The position numbers and the translations under genes are program-made. Under the pieces are notes generated by a model. The model was not told the origin of the DNA and ran no database searches. It was given only the letters and a program-made list of their open reading frames with translations. A stretch of 45,585 nt of DNA from Bacteroidales bacterium (lineage in GTDB: Bacteria; Bacteroidota; Bacteroidia; Bacteroidales; UBA932), in contig JAGCYX010000068.1 in the NCBI GenBank assembly GCA_017960585.1, positions 1-45,585 of the forward strand. Direction: 5' to 3'. Shown here piece after piece: positions 19,097 through 27,227 of this stretch. Numbering within the stretch: position 1 is the stretch's first letter; each line of letters starts with the position of its first letter.

Positions 19097-20074
19097 ATGA
19101 AGAAGATTTTACCCATCCTTCTCGCCCTGGTGGCGCTGAGTGCCCGGGCACAGGTGACTGAAGGTGTGACCTGGTATGACGGCGAGCTGGGCTATTCGGC
19201 CCGGAACATGGCCGCCGGAAAGGTGTTGATGAACGCCATGGCCGAGGGCGAGGAACTGGAGTTCATGCTCGTACCTGTAGCCGGCAAGAAGGACACTTAC
19301 CAGCTTGTCGACGGCCCGAACGACTGCGTCAACCCGTACAGCAAGATCGCCACCGTCCGCCGGATGAAGGAAGGCAAACTGGACGTGCTCTGCTTCTATG
19401 ACGCAGCCAACCTGCTCCAGGCGGTGTTCTCGAACGAGGGCGACGTGTGGAACACGGACGAGCTGAACCGGGAGCGCTGGATGGGCCAGCTCGCCGGAGA
19501 ATACTTCTTCAATGAGGTCGAAGGCGAGACCCGGATCGGCATCTACGAGTATAGGGACGAGGACGGTTGTTTCGGGATGCGGGTCGACGGCGTGGAGACG
19601 ACCATCAACGTGGTGAACTTCAACGGTTCGATCACGGGCTTCATCCGCGTTTCCGAAATGGGCGGGACCATTTTTATCGGCACCTGGAAGGTCATCCAGA
19701 CGCTGGACGGCCTCACGCTCCAGGAGGTCGAGGACGATCCGGACGAGTACTTCTTCGACTGGAAGCCGACCGGGATGGAGTATTTCCTGACCAAGGCGGA
19801 CCGGGGCAACGGGACCTGCCGCTTTGACTTCGCCACGACCCAGCTGCTCAACGACAGGCAGTTCCGCCGCATGGACAAGGCGGCGCTCCGCGTGATGCGC
19901 AATTACATCCTGGCCCGCCACGGCTATAAGTTCTCCTCCGCCGACCTGCAGGAATACTTCTCGAGAGAGCCCTGGTACGCGCCCCGCGAGTCCAACGACG
20001 GCATCTCCGACGAGCTCTCGCTCGTGGAGCGCCTGAATATCGAACTTATCAAGGCGGTGGAAGCCGGACTCTGA
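19097..20074 (+). CDS. Exported protein with C-terminal YARHG domain
   Basis: A 325-residue protein with a signal peptide (MKKILPILLALVALSARAQ). The last 60 residues match the YARHG domain, an extracellular domain named for its motif: here LRVMRNYILARHGYKF, followed by LQEYFSREPWYAPR and a final helix. The middle (about 130-230) is a beta-rich repeat-like region (GIYEYRDEDGCFGMRVDG, TFIGTWKVIQTLDG). YARHG domains are found in secreted bacterial proteins; the role is not well known. It begins 13 bases after the preceding gene. Confidence 0.75.
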   Translation: MKKILPILLALVALSARAQVTEGVTWYDGELGYSARNMAAGKVLMNAMAEGEELEFMLVPVAGKKDTYQLVDGPNDCVNPYSKIATVRRMKEGKLDVLCFYDAANLLQAVFSNEGDVWNTDELNRERWMGQLAGEYFFNEVEGETRIGIYEYRDEDGCFGMRVDGVETTINVVNFNGSITGFIRVSEMGGTIFIGTWKVIQTLDGLTLQEVEDDPDEYFFDWKPTGMEYFLTKADRGNGTCRFDFATTQLLNDRQFRRMDKAALRVMRNYILARHGYKFSSADLQEYFSREPWYAPRESNDGISDELSLVERLNIELIKAVEAGL

Positions 20075-20076
20075 GC

Positions 20077-20829
20077 ATGAAATTCATCAGCTGGAACGTC
20101 AACGGCCTGCGCGCCGTGGCCGGCAAGGGCTTCGCGGACATCTTCGAGACGCTCGACGCCGACTTTTTCTGCCTGCAGGAGACCAAGCTCTCCGCCGGGC
20201 AGCTGGACCTCGAATTCCTCGGCTACCAGTCCTACTGGAACTACGCCGACAAGAAGGGCTACTCCGGAACCGCGATCTACACGCGCCACACGCCGCTCTC
20301 CGTGAGCTACGGCATCGGCGTGGACGAGCACGACCACGAGGGCCGCGTCGTCACCCTCGAGATGCCGGACTTCTACCTGGTCTGCGTCTATACCCCCAAC
20401 TCCCAGGACGGCCTGCGCCGCCTGGATTACCGTATGCAGTGGGAGGACGCGTTCCGCGCCTACGTGAGCGGCCTTGCCGCGAAGAAGGGCGTGGTCATCT
20501 GCGGCGATATGAACGTCGCCCACGAGGAGATCGACCTCAAGAACCCCGCCACCAACCACTTCAACGCCGGATTCTCCGACGAGGAGCGGGCCAAGATGAC
20601 GGAGCTGCTCGCCGCGGGCTTCCGCGACACCTGGCGCGACGCCCACCCGGGCGAGGCCAAGTACTCCTGGTGGTCCTACCGCATGGCCGCGCGCGAACGG
20701 AACGTGGGCTGGCGCATCGACTATTTCCTCGTCTCCGAGGGCCTCGCCCCGCGCGTGGCCGGGACGGACATCCATAACGAAATCTTCGGCTCCGACCACT
20801 GCCCGGTGGAGCTGACGCTAAACCTTTAA
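20077..20829 (+). CDS. xth: Exodeoxyribonuclease III (AP endonuclease)
   Basis: A 250-residue DNA-repair nuclease that cuts at abasic sites and has 3'-5' exonuclease activity. All motifs of the ExoIII/APE1 family are present: WNVNGLRA, the metal Glu in FCLQETKL, Tyr in YTPNSQ, GDMNVAHEEIDL, the GFRDTWR and WWSYR segments, WRIDYFL and the final GSDHCPVEL. There is no signal peptide, so it acts in the cytoplasm, although flanked on both sides by genes for exported proteins at 2-4 base spacing. It is thus cotranscribed with them without clear reason. Confidence 0.95.
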   Translation: MKFISWNVNGLRAVAGKGFADIFETLDADFFCLQETKLSAGQLDLEFLGYQSYWNYADKKGYSGTAIYTRHTPLSVSYGIGVDEHDHEGRVVTLEMPDFYLVCVYTPNSQDGLRRLDYRMQWEDAFRAYVSGLAAKKGVVICGDMNVAHEEIDLKNPATNHFNAGFSDEERAKMTELLAAGFRDTWRDAHPGEAKYSWWSYRMAARERNVGWRIDYFLVSEGLAPRVAGTDIHNEIFGSDHCPVELTLNL

Positions 20830-20833
20830 CGCA

Positions 20834-21526
20834 ATGAAAAAAGTCTTATTCATCGCTGCGCTGCTGTGTTTCGCCGTTTTCGGCGCGCAGGCGCAGTCGC
20901 TCCGCCAGGGACAGAAGTTCTCGGACGGCGAGCAGTGTTTTGAGGTGGACGCCATCTGGGAGAACGAGCAAACCGTATTCATGACGGCTCCCGGCGAAAT
21001 CTATATGACCCTGAAGATGGTGAAAGGAAAGGCCGGGGAATACACCCTGGCCCCTTACGGCGACGTCCCGGTCGTGCCGGTCTCCGGCGCGAAGTTCGGC
21101 GCGCGCGTGCAGCACCTCACGCAGCCGGGCGCGGAGTTCCTGCTGGTGTATGACGCCCGCGGTAACGTCGTCCGTGTGCTGGAGAGCCAGGGCGTCACGC
21201 CGGAGAGCCTGAAAGGCGAATGGCGCTGGGTCGGGCCGAACATTCCCGAACTGATCCTGGTGCTGGACACCGACGAGGACGGAGACCTGGCGGTGAAGGA
21301 TCTTTATACCTACCGCAACAAGGGTTACAGAGACCCGAGGTTTGCTTTTGACGGCGAGACGCTGTGGATCCGCTGGGACGAAGGCGAGAATGCCTATCTC
21401 GAACTGACCCTGAAACCGAACGGGGAAGATCTCACGGGCCGTTGCCAGATGATCGGTGTCTGGGAGCGGGAGTTCGACGAGGACATCACCCTGCGCCGGG
21501 ATTATTTTGAATATGACAAACAGTAG
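20834..21526 (+). CDS. Exported protein of unknown function
   Basis: A 230-residue protein with a clear signal peptide (MKKVLFIAALLCFAVFGAQAQ). The rest is mostly beta structure rich in acidic and aromatic residues, with an Asp-rich turn (LDTDEDGDLAVKDLY) that could bind calcium. No family recognised. The general layout (short signal, beta domain GEWRWVGPNIPELILVL, then FDGETLWIRWDEGEN) suggests a lipocalin-like or small barrel domain, which is only a guess. Fourth gene of the operon, 4 bases after xth. Confidence 0.65.
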   Translation: MKKVLFIAALLCFAVFGAQAQSLRQGQKFSDGEQCFEVDAIWENEQTVFMTAPGEIYMTLKMVKGKAGEYTLAPYGDVPVVPVSGAKFGARVQHLTQPGAEFLLVYDARGNVVRVLESQGVTPESLKGEWRWVGPNIPELILVLDTDEDGDLAVKDLYTYRNKGYRDPRFAFDGETLWIRWDEGENAYLELTLKPNGEDLTGRCQMIGVWEREFDEDITLRRDYFEYDKQ

Positions 21527-21531
21527 TCAAG

Positions 21532-22230
21532 ATGGCGGTTTATTATTCCAAACACAACGACGACGTTTATTTAGACGAATACAATCCGGGGCCCTATACC
21601 TTGTACGGGCATAACATCTTCGCCAGGAAGCACTGGGATTGCAAGCGGCCGGTGAGCATCTGCATCGAAGATATCACGTCCAGCGGCCTCCATCCGGAGG
21701 AATACTATACACTGGTGATTACCGAGGACATCTCCGAGGTCAAGCCCGGTTTCATCGAATCGTTCCCCAACCTGCAGGACCTGATCGTCGAGGCGGATCT
21801 CAAGAAGATCGAATGCTCCCCGGAACTGGAAGCGCTGCTGAAGAAGAACAACGTGGTCCTGCGGGGTCACTTCAACTCGCCGGCCGAGAAACTGGCGAAC
21901 CGGCTCGGTCTGCGCTTCATCCACAAGAACATCTTCCTGGCCGTTTACATCAACCGGAAGTATCACGAAAGTTCGGAACTATCGCTCTGCTTCCAGGAGG
22001 GCGAGCCGCCCTTCTTCTGGCGGGACGACAAGACGCAGGGCATCTCCGCCGGCAACACCGGCGGCGGGACCGTCCGCACGGACCTCGACGAAGACTTCTA
22101 CGTCGGCGTCGAGAGCGCAGAGGCCTTCGCGGACGAGATCGTAGGCCGCGCCTTTGAGGAGCAAACCAGGAAGAACAAGGAACTCGACGCCTTCCTGAAA
22201 GAAGCCAACCGGCGATATAAACTCAAATAG
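21532..22230 (+). CDS. Unknown protein with C-terminal GGGTVRTDL domain
   Basis: A 232-residue protein without a signal peptide. Residues about 70-130 (FIESFPNLQDLIVEADLKKIECSP style) have a leucine-rich-repeat-like rhythm. The last 60 residues, from [17 protein letters not shown] to ELDAFLKEANRRYKLK, match the C-terminal half of the 101-residue protein at 12783-13088: same GGGTVRTDL block, same F-Y-V, same spacing to an acidic helix and the basic tail. The two therefore share a domain I cannot name. It is the only other non-exported product in this operon besides exonuclease III. Confidence 0.7.
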   Translation: MAVYYSKHNDDVYLDEYNPGPYTLYGHNIFARKHWDCKRPVSICIEDITSSGLHPEEYYTLVITEDISEVKPGFIESFPNLQDLIVEADLKKIECSPELEALLKKNNVVLRGHFNSPAEKLANRLGLRFIHKNIFLAVYINRKYHESSELSLCFQEGEPPFFWRDDKTQGISAGNTGGGTVRTDLDEDFYVGVESAEAFADEIVGRAFEEQTRKNKELDAFLKEANRRYKLK

Positions 22231-22232
22231 AT

Positions 22233-23222
22233 ATGAAAAAAGTATTCTATCTCGCTACCCTGGCGCTGCTGTGCGCCTGCGGCGGCAACACGAACAAGGC
22301 CACCCGGGTGGCGGAACCTTCCGGGGCAAACACCCCCTCTGCAGAACAATTCGACCAGATGCAGGCGTTGTATGAGGACGCCGAGGATGACCACGGCTGG
22401 ATGCCCCTCTGCAAGTGGCAATATGTAGACCTGGACGGCGACGGCATCAACGAAGTGTGGATGCGCGACAGGGACGGGGAATACGGCGCCTTTTTCTCCC
22501 TGGCCGACGGGGCCGTCAGCCTGATCGGCATCGAGACGTACCGCTTCAAGGCCTTCACCCGTGAACAGAAGGACGGCAAGGGATACTTCTGCAAGGGCGG
22601 CCCCGCCGGCGGACCGTCGTACTACACGGAAGTCATTACCGTGAAGGACAGCCGCGTCGCGGAGCGCTTCACCCTGCTCGAAGTGTACGGGGAAGTCGAA
22701 GGGGCCAGCCTGAACGGAGAAGAGATCGAGGCAGACAAGGCCAAGGCCTACACGGCGTCCCTGCCGGAGAGCGAGGAACTGGCGCCCGGCGCGTGGAACC
22801 TGCTCGACCTGACGGATTATAGCCGCGTCCCGGCGCACGAGAACAGCGCGGAGGACGACCAGCTCATCATGGACTTCATCACGGAGATGTACAACAACGG
22901 CCTGTTCTCCGAGAATGACTTCCTGGAAGAGCACTGCACGCCCAGGATGCTCCAGCAGCTGCGCGACGACTACGAGTACGAGGGCGAGGGCTATGCCTAC
23001 TGGGATTTCCGCTCGGAGAGCAACGACGGCTACATCGACGAAGAGGCCGTCATCAAAGTCGAGAAGAAAGACGGACGCTATTACTATGAGGCGAAAGACG
23101 CCGGCTACATCTTCCAGAACATCCTCTCCGCCTTCGTCCAGGACGGCAAGGTGATGTTCGACGGCATCACGGTCGACGCCACCTACGAGGTCTTCGACCC
23201 CTTCGCGCAGGACGCGGAATAG
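22233..23222 (+). CDS. Lipoprotein of unknown function with EF-hand-like loop
   Basis: A 329-residue lipoprotein (LLCAC, Cys16). The N-terminal half contains YVDLDGDGINEVWMRD, a calcium-loop pattern typical of surface proteins with repeated FG-GAP or EF-hand-like turns. The C-terminal half (about 205-325) looks like a small mixed alpha/beta domain of the kind seen in DUF3828-type or NTF2-like exported proteins (IMDFITEMYNNGLF, EEHCTPRMLQQLRDDYEY); that comparison is tentative. Last gene of the operon; its TAG abuts the stop of convergent rdgB with no base between. Confidence 0.65.
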   Translation: MKKVFYLATLALLCACGGNTNKATRVAEPSGANTPSAEQFDQMQALYEDAEDDHGWMPLCKWQYVDLDGDGINEVWMRDRDGEYGAFFSLADGAVSLIGIETYRFKAFTREQKDGKGYFCKGGPAGGPSYYTEVITVKDSRVAERFTLLEVYGEVEGASLNGEEIEADKAKAYTASLPESEELAPGAWNLLDLTDYSRVPAHENSAEDDQLIMDFITEMYNNGLFSENDFLEEHCTPRMLQQLRDDYEYEGEGYAYWDFRSESNDGYIDEEAVIKVEKKDGRYYYEAKDAGYIFQNILSAFVQDGKVMFDGITVDATYEVFDPFAQDAE

Positions 23223-23861
23223 CTAGCGGTTCTTCAGCCAGTCAGCCATTGCACGCACCGCGCGTCCGCGGTGGCTGACGGCATTCTTCTCCTCTTCGGA
23301 GACTTCGGCGAGGGTGCGGCCGGGATAGGCGTCGGGCAGGAAGACAGGGTCGTAGCCGAAGCCGCCGCTGCCGCGTTTCTCCGTGGCGATGCTGCCCTCG
23401 CAGGTGCCCTCGAAGAAACGGGGCTGCCCGTCGGCAAGGATCAGCGTGACCACGGTCTTGAACCGCGCCCGCCTGCTGACCATGCCGGTCGGAGCATCGC
23501 GACGCAGGGGGTCCGGGGGGAACGCCCCCCGGTCATCAAGCTTGGCAAGCTCTGCCAAGAGCTTCGCCATATTGGCATTGTGATCGTGCCCCGGTCCGGC
23601 GTAACGCGCGGAGTAGATGCCGGGCGCGCCGCCGAGGGCGTCCACCTCCAGGCCGGTGTCGTCGGCGAAGCAGGGCAGGCCGGTGCGCTCGAAGAGGTAC
23701 TGCGCCTTCTGCAGGGAGTTCTCCTGCAGGGTCGATCCCGTCTCGGGAATGTCTTCGGTGATGCCCAGCGAAGCGGGCGAAACGATTTCATAATCCGGGC
23801 CGAGGACTTCGGCGGCCTCGCGGAGTTTACCTTTGTTGCCGGTGGCGAAAATGATCTTCAT
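23223..23861 (-). CDS. rdgB: XTP/dITP diphosphatase (HAM1/RdgB family)
   Basis: Hydrolyses non-canonical purine triphosphates (XTP, dITP) to keep them out of DNA and RNA. The 212-residue protein has the family motifs FATGNKGKLREA, the acidic pair in PCFADDTGLEVDALGG, GIYSARYAG, the SGGFGYDPVF loop and SHRGRAVRAM. It is about 15-20 residues longer than usual (by recall): residues about 109-125 (RGAFPPDPLRRDAP) come from a family A palindromic repeat (23490-23536) inserted between the helix AKLLAEL and RRARFKTVV. The frame is kept and all catalytic motifs remain, so the enzyme is likely active. Confidence 0.93.
   Translation of the reverse strand: MKIIFATGNKGKLREAAEVLGPDYEIVSPASLGITEDIPETGSTLQENSLQKAQYLFERTGLPCFADDTGLEVDALGGAPGIYSARYAGPGHDHNANMAKLLAELAKLDDRGAFPPDPLRRDAPTGMVSRRARFKTVVTLILADGQPRFFEGTCEGSIATEKRGSGGFGYDPVFLPDAYPGRTLAEVSEEEKNAVSHRGRAVRAMADWLKNR
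23490..23536 (-). repeat. Family A repeat inside rdgB
   Basis: On the minus strand: ATGACCGGGGGGCGTTCCCC, then CCGGACCCCCTGCGTCGC, then GCTCCG. The CGGGGGG/CCCCCCG arms pair. Same block order as the metH copies but read in a different frame, so the insert is not kept for its peptide sequence. Confidence 0.8.
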
Positions 23862-23869
23862 AACAGAGG

Positions 23870-23898
23870 CAAAGGTACGATATTAATGCTTATCTTTG
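23870..23898. promoter_or_regulatory. Divergent -7 boxes for rdgB and the polyprenyl synthase operon
   Basis: The 44-base spacer holds TATCTTTG on the plus strand (23891-23898), 8 bases ahead of the ATG at 23906, and TACCTTTG on the minus strand (23877-23870), 9 bases ahead of the rdgB start. Both match TAnnTTTG. No good TTTG -33 boxes; leaders would be very short. Confidence 0.5.
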
Positions 23899-23905
23899 TC
23901 CAACT

Positions 23906-24886
23906 ATGCTGAAAGAAACCGAAATCAACCACATTGTCGGACAGCTGTTCGACGACATCGAATTCACCCGCGAGCCCGCGGGCCTCTACGACCCGCTTCG
24001 CTATATGATCGAGATCGGCGGCAAGCGCATCCGCCCGCGCCTGTGCCTGACCACCTATTCCCTGTTCTCGGATAGCATCGACGAGGGCATCCTCGCCCCC
24101 GCCTCCGCGCTGGAGGTATTTCACTCCTTCACGCTGATGCACGACGACATCATGGACCGTTCGCCGCTGCGCCGCGGCATGCCCACCGTGTGGAAGAAGT
24201 GGAACGAGGACACCGCCATCCTGTCCGGCGACGTGATGCTGATCGACGCCTACCAGCGTGTCTCCAAGGCGCCCCGCGCTGCGATCGGACGCGTGATGCC
24301 GCTGTTCTCGCGCACGGCCGCACAAGTCTGCGAGGGGCAGCAGTACGACATGGATTTCGAGTCGCTGACGGAGGTTCCGATGGCCGACTACAACCAGATG
24401 ATCGGCCTCAAGACGGCCGTCCTGCTGGCCTGCTCGGCCAAGATGGGCGCCATCATCGGCGGCGCCTCCGAGACGGAGTGCGATGCGCTTTACCAATACG
24501 GCTACGAACTGGGCATGGCTTTCCAGGTGGCCGACGACTACCTCGACGCCTTCGGTGACGAGAAGGTGTTCGGAAAGCCCATCGGCGGCGACATCGTCAA
24601 CGGCAAGAAGAGCTGGCTGACGGTGCGTACGATGGAGAAGACCGCCGACAAGGCGGGATTCCTGGCGGCTTTCTCGCTGCCGGCGGAGACGCCGGAGCAG
24701 CGGGCGGCCAAGATCGCGGCCGTCAAGGACATTTATCTGCAGTGTGGCGTGGACCGGGACGCGAAGGACGAGATCGTCCGCTTCACGGACTGCGCCCTGA
24801 AGGCGGTCTCGGAGCTCGGATTCGGGCCGCTCAAGATGGAAGTGCTGCACCGTTTCGCGGAGCGGCTGGTCGGTCGCGCCAAATAA
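23906..24886 (+). CDS. Polyprenyl (farnesyl/geranylgeranyl-type) diphosphate synthase
   Basis: Builds isoprenoid diphosphates by head-to-tail addition of IPP. The 326-residue all-helical protein carries GGKRIRPRLCL, the first aspartate-rich motif HDDIMD with DRSPLRRGMPTVWKKW, and the second, FQVADDYLDAFGD, followed by GKPIGGDIVNGKKSWL. Chain length of the product cannot be set with certainty: the residues before the first motif (FHSFTLMHDDIMD) are bulky-aromatic at positions -5 and -8 in a way often seen in short-chain (C15-C20) synthases. First gene of an operon with rsgA (4 bases) and a MATE transporter. Confidence 0.92.
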   Translation: MLKETEINHIVGQLFDDIEFTREPAGLYDPLRYMIEIGGKRIRPRLCLTTYSLFSDSIDEGILAPASALEVFHSFTLMHDDIMDRSPLRRGMPTVWKKWNEDTAILSGDVMLIDAYQRVSKAPRAAIGRVMPLFSRTAAQVCEGQQYDMDFESLTEVPMADYNQMIGLKTAVLLACSAKMGAIIGGASETECDALYQYGYELGMAFQVADDYLDAFGDEKVFGKPIGGDIVNGKKSWLTVRTMEKTADKAGFLAAFSLPAETPEQRAAKIAAVKDIYLQCGVDRDAKDEIVRFTDCALKAVSELGFGPLKMEVLHRFAERLVGRAK

Positions 24887-24890
24887 GGAA

Positions 24891-25829
24891 ATGGAAGGGG
24901 TCGCGACGGTTGTCAAGAATGCCGGGAGCCACTATTTGTTGAGTGCGCTGCCCGGTTGGGAGCTGTTCCCCGCCGTGCTGCGGGGCAAGGTGCGTCTGGG
25001 GCGCAGCAGTTCCACCAACCCCGTCGCCGTGGGCGACCGTGTCCGCTACGAACTGGACGGCGAGGCCTCCGAGGAGCATCCCGCCGTCATCACGGAAATC
25101 CTGCCCCGGGACAACTACATCATCCGCCGCTCGACCAATCTCTCCCGGCAGTCCCATGTGATCGCCGCCAACCTGGACCAGGCCGTGATCGTGGTCAGCC
25201 TGCTGTTCCCGGAAATCAAACTGCCCTTCCTCGACCGCATCCTCGTGACCTGCGAGGTCTACAAGGTGCCGGTGCTGATCGCCCTCAACAAAGTGGACCT
25301 GTACCGGACGGAGCTTCCGGAGATGGTCGCCGCCTTCCTGCGGATCTATGAGGGGGCCGGCTATCCCGTCCTGGAGGTCTCGGCGCGCACCGGCGAGGGC
25401 GTCGACACCCTGCGGGAACGCTGCAAGGACCGGATCAACCTCTTCTCCGGCGAGTCCGGCGCCGGCAAATCCAGCCTCATCAAAGCGCTCGACCCCACGC
25501 TGGATCCCAAGGTCGGCAAGATCTCCGAGGCGCACCTGCAGGGCAAGCACACGACCTCCCTGTACGAGATGTACCGGCTGGGTTCCGGCGGCTTCGTCAT
25601 CGACACCCCGGGCCTGCGCGGCTTCGGCCTCGTGGACCTGGAGAAGGAGGAAATCTCCAAGTATTTCCCGGAGATGCTGGCCGTGATGGACGACTGCCGC
25701 TTCGTCCCCTGCACGCACACGCACGAGCCGGACTGCGCCGTCAAGGCGGCCGTGGACGCCGGCCGGGTCAGCGCCGAACGCTACAACTCCTACCTCGGCA
25801 TGCTCGAGGAGGACCAGAAATTCCGATGA
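24891..25829 (+). CDS. rsgA: Ribosome small-subunit-dependent GTPase A
   Basis: A circularly permuted GTPase that helps 30S subunit maturation. The 312 residues have an N-terminal OB fold (about 1-75; VAVGDRVRYELD), then GTPase motifs in permuted order: G4 NKVDLY, G5 SARTGEG, G1 GESGAGKSSL, G2 around KHTT, G3 DTPGLRGFGL; and a C-terminal zinc finger (CRFVPCTHTHEPDC). Order and length are normal. The stop overlaps the start of the MATE gene (ATGA). Confidence 0.96.
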   Translation: MEGVATVVKNAGSHYLLSALPGWELFPAVLRGKVRLGRSSSTNPVAVGDRVRYELDGEASEEHPAVITEILPRDNYIIRRSTNLSRQSHVIAANLDQAVIVVSLLFPEIKLPFLDRILVTCEVYKVPVLIALNKVDLYRTELPEMVAAFLRIYEGAGYPVLEVSARTGEGVDTLRERCKDRINLFSGESGAGKSSLIKALDPTLDPKVGKISEAHLQGKHTTSLYEMYRLGSGGFVIDTPGLRGFGLVDLEKEEISKYFPEMLAVMDDCRFVPCTHTHEPDCAVKAAVDAGRVSAERYNSYLGMLEEDQKFR

Positions 25830-27187
25830 ATAATAAGAGCCTCCACCGCGAGATCCTGCGGCTGTCGGTGCCCAGCATCCTGGCCGGGATCACCGTGCCG
25901 CTGGTCGGCATGGTGGATACCGCCGTGGCGGGGCACCTGGGCGGCGACACGGCGGCGCAGATCGGCGCCATTTCCGTGGGCTCGATGGTTCTCACCCTGC
26001 TCTACTGGACATTCGGCTTCCTGCGCACCGGCACGGGCGGCCTGACGGCACAGGCCTTCGGCCGGGAGGATCCGGCCGAGGCGGGGCGCATCTTCCTGCG
26101 CGGCACGGGCCTGGCGCTGCTCGCGGCCCTGGCCGCCATCGCTTTCCAGTGGCCCTTCTTCAAGGGCGTGATGCTGCTGACCGACGCCACGCCGGAGGTC
26201 AAGGAGCTCGCGGAGCGCTATTTCTTCATCCGCATCTGGGCGGCGCCCGCCACGATGACCTTGATGACGCTGCGGGGCTGGTTCGTGGGGATGCAGAACT
26301 CCATCGACTCGATGTGGCTGGACCTGATCATCAACGCCGTCAACATCGGCGCCAGCATCCTGCTGGCCTTCGGCGTCGGGTCCTGGACGGGGCTGGGCTT
26401 CGCCGGCATTCCGCTCGGCACCGTGATCGCGCAGTACTGCGGCCTGGCGTTCGGCCTGATCGTTCTCCGGCGCAAATACGACCGGAGCGTGTTCTCGCTG
26501 CTGGGTCGGGACGACCTGGCGGGATTGCTGCACGACGGCAACCTGGGGCGCTTCTTCAAGATGAACCTGGACCTGCTGGGCCGCTCGATCTTCTTCATCC
26601 TCATCTACATCGGCTTCACGATGATCGCCGCCGGCTACGGCGACCTGATGCTGGCCGCCAGCTCCATCATGATGCAGCTGCTGATGTTCTTCAGCTACTT
26701 CACGGACGGATTCGCCTACGCCGGCGAGGCCCTGGCGGGCCGCTTCATCGGGGCGCGCGACGGCGTGGTGCTCCGGCAGAGCGTGCGGCAGGTCTTCCTG
26801 TGGAGCGCGGGGATCAGCGTGCTGTTCATCGGCCTGTACGCCGTCGCCGGGCTGCCCGCCGTGCGGCTGCTGACCTCCGACGAGTCCGTCGTCGCGGCCG
26901 CCCGGCTGTTCCTGCCCTGGCTGCTGCTGATGCCGCCGCTGGGCTGCGCAGCCTTCACCTGGGACGGCATCTATATGGGCGCCACCGCCACGCGCTCCTT
27001 CCGCGACTCCATGGGCCTGGCCGCCCTGGCCTTCTACGCCGTCTGGTATATCGGCAAATGGCTGCTGCACCCCGAAGGTGCAACAGCCATCCACCTGCTG
27101 TTCGCGGCGTATTATGCCCACCTGATCCTGCGGACCATCTGGCTGACCGTCCGGTACCGCCACGATGTCCTCGGGCGCCTGGCCTAA
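25826..27187 (+). CDS. MATE family efflux transporter (DinF-like)
   Basis: A 453-residue inner-membrane protein with about 12 hydrophobic helices in two halves, typical of cation-coupled multidrug/metabolite exporters. The start (LSVPSILAGITVPLVGMVDTAVAGHLG) is the conserved first helix of the MATE family and GSMVLTLLYWTFGFLRTGTGGLTAQAFG the second. By sequence it belongs with the DinF group. The substrate cannot be predicted. It is the third gene of the operon and overlaps rsgA by four bases. Confidence 0.92.
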   Translation: MNNKSLHREILRLSVPSILAGITVPLVGMVDTAVAGHLGGDTAAQIGAISVGSMVLTLLYWTFGFLRTGTGGLTAQAFGREDPAEAGRIFLRGTGLALLAALAAIAFQWPFFKGVMLLTDATPEVKELAERYFFIRIWAAPATMTLMTLRGWFVGMQNSIDSMWLDLIINAVNIGASILLAFGVGSWTGLGFAGIPLGTVIAQYCGLAFGLIVLRRKYDRSVFSLLGRDDLAGLLHDGNLGRFFKMNLDLLGRSIFFILIYIGFTMIAAGYGDLMLAASSIMMQLLMFFSYFTDGFAYAGEALAGRFIGARDGVVLRQSVRQVFLWSAGISVLFIGLYAVAGLPAVRLLTSDESVVAAARLFLPWLLLMPPLGCAAFTWDGIYMGATATRSFRDSMGLAALAFYAVWYIGKWLLHPEGATAIHLLFAAYYAHLILRTIWLTVRYRHDVLGRLA

Positions 27188-27227
27188 GCCTGCGGACGAA
27201 GTCTTCCAGCCTGGCACCGAAAAGGGC

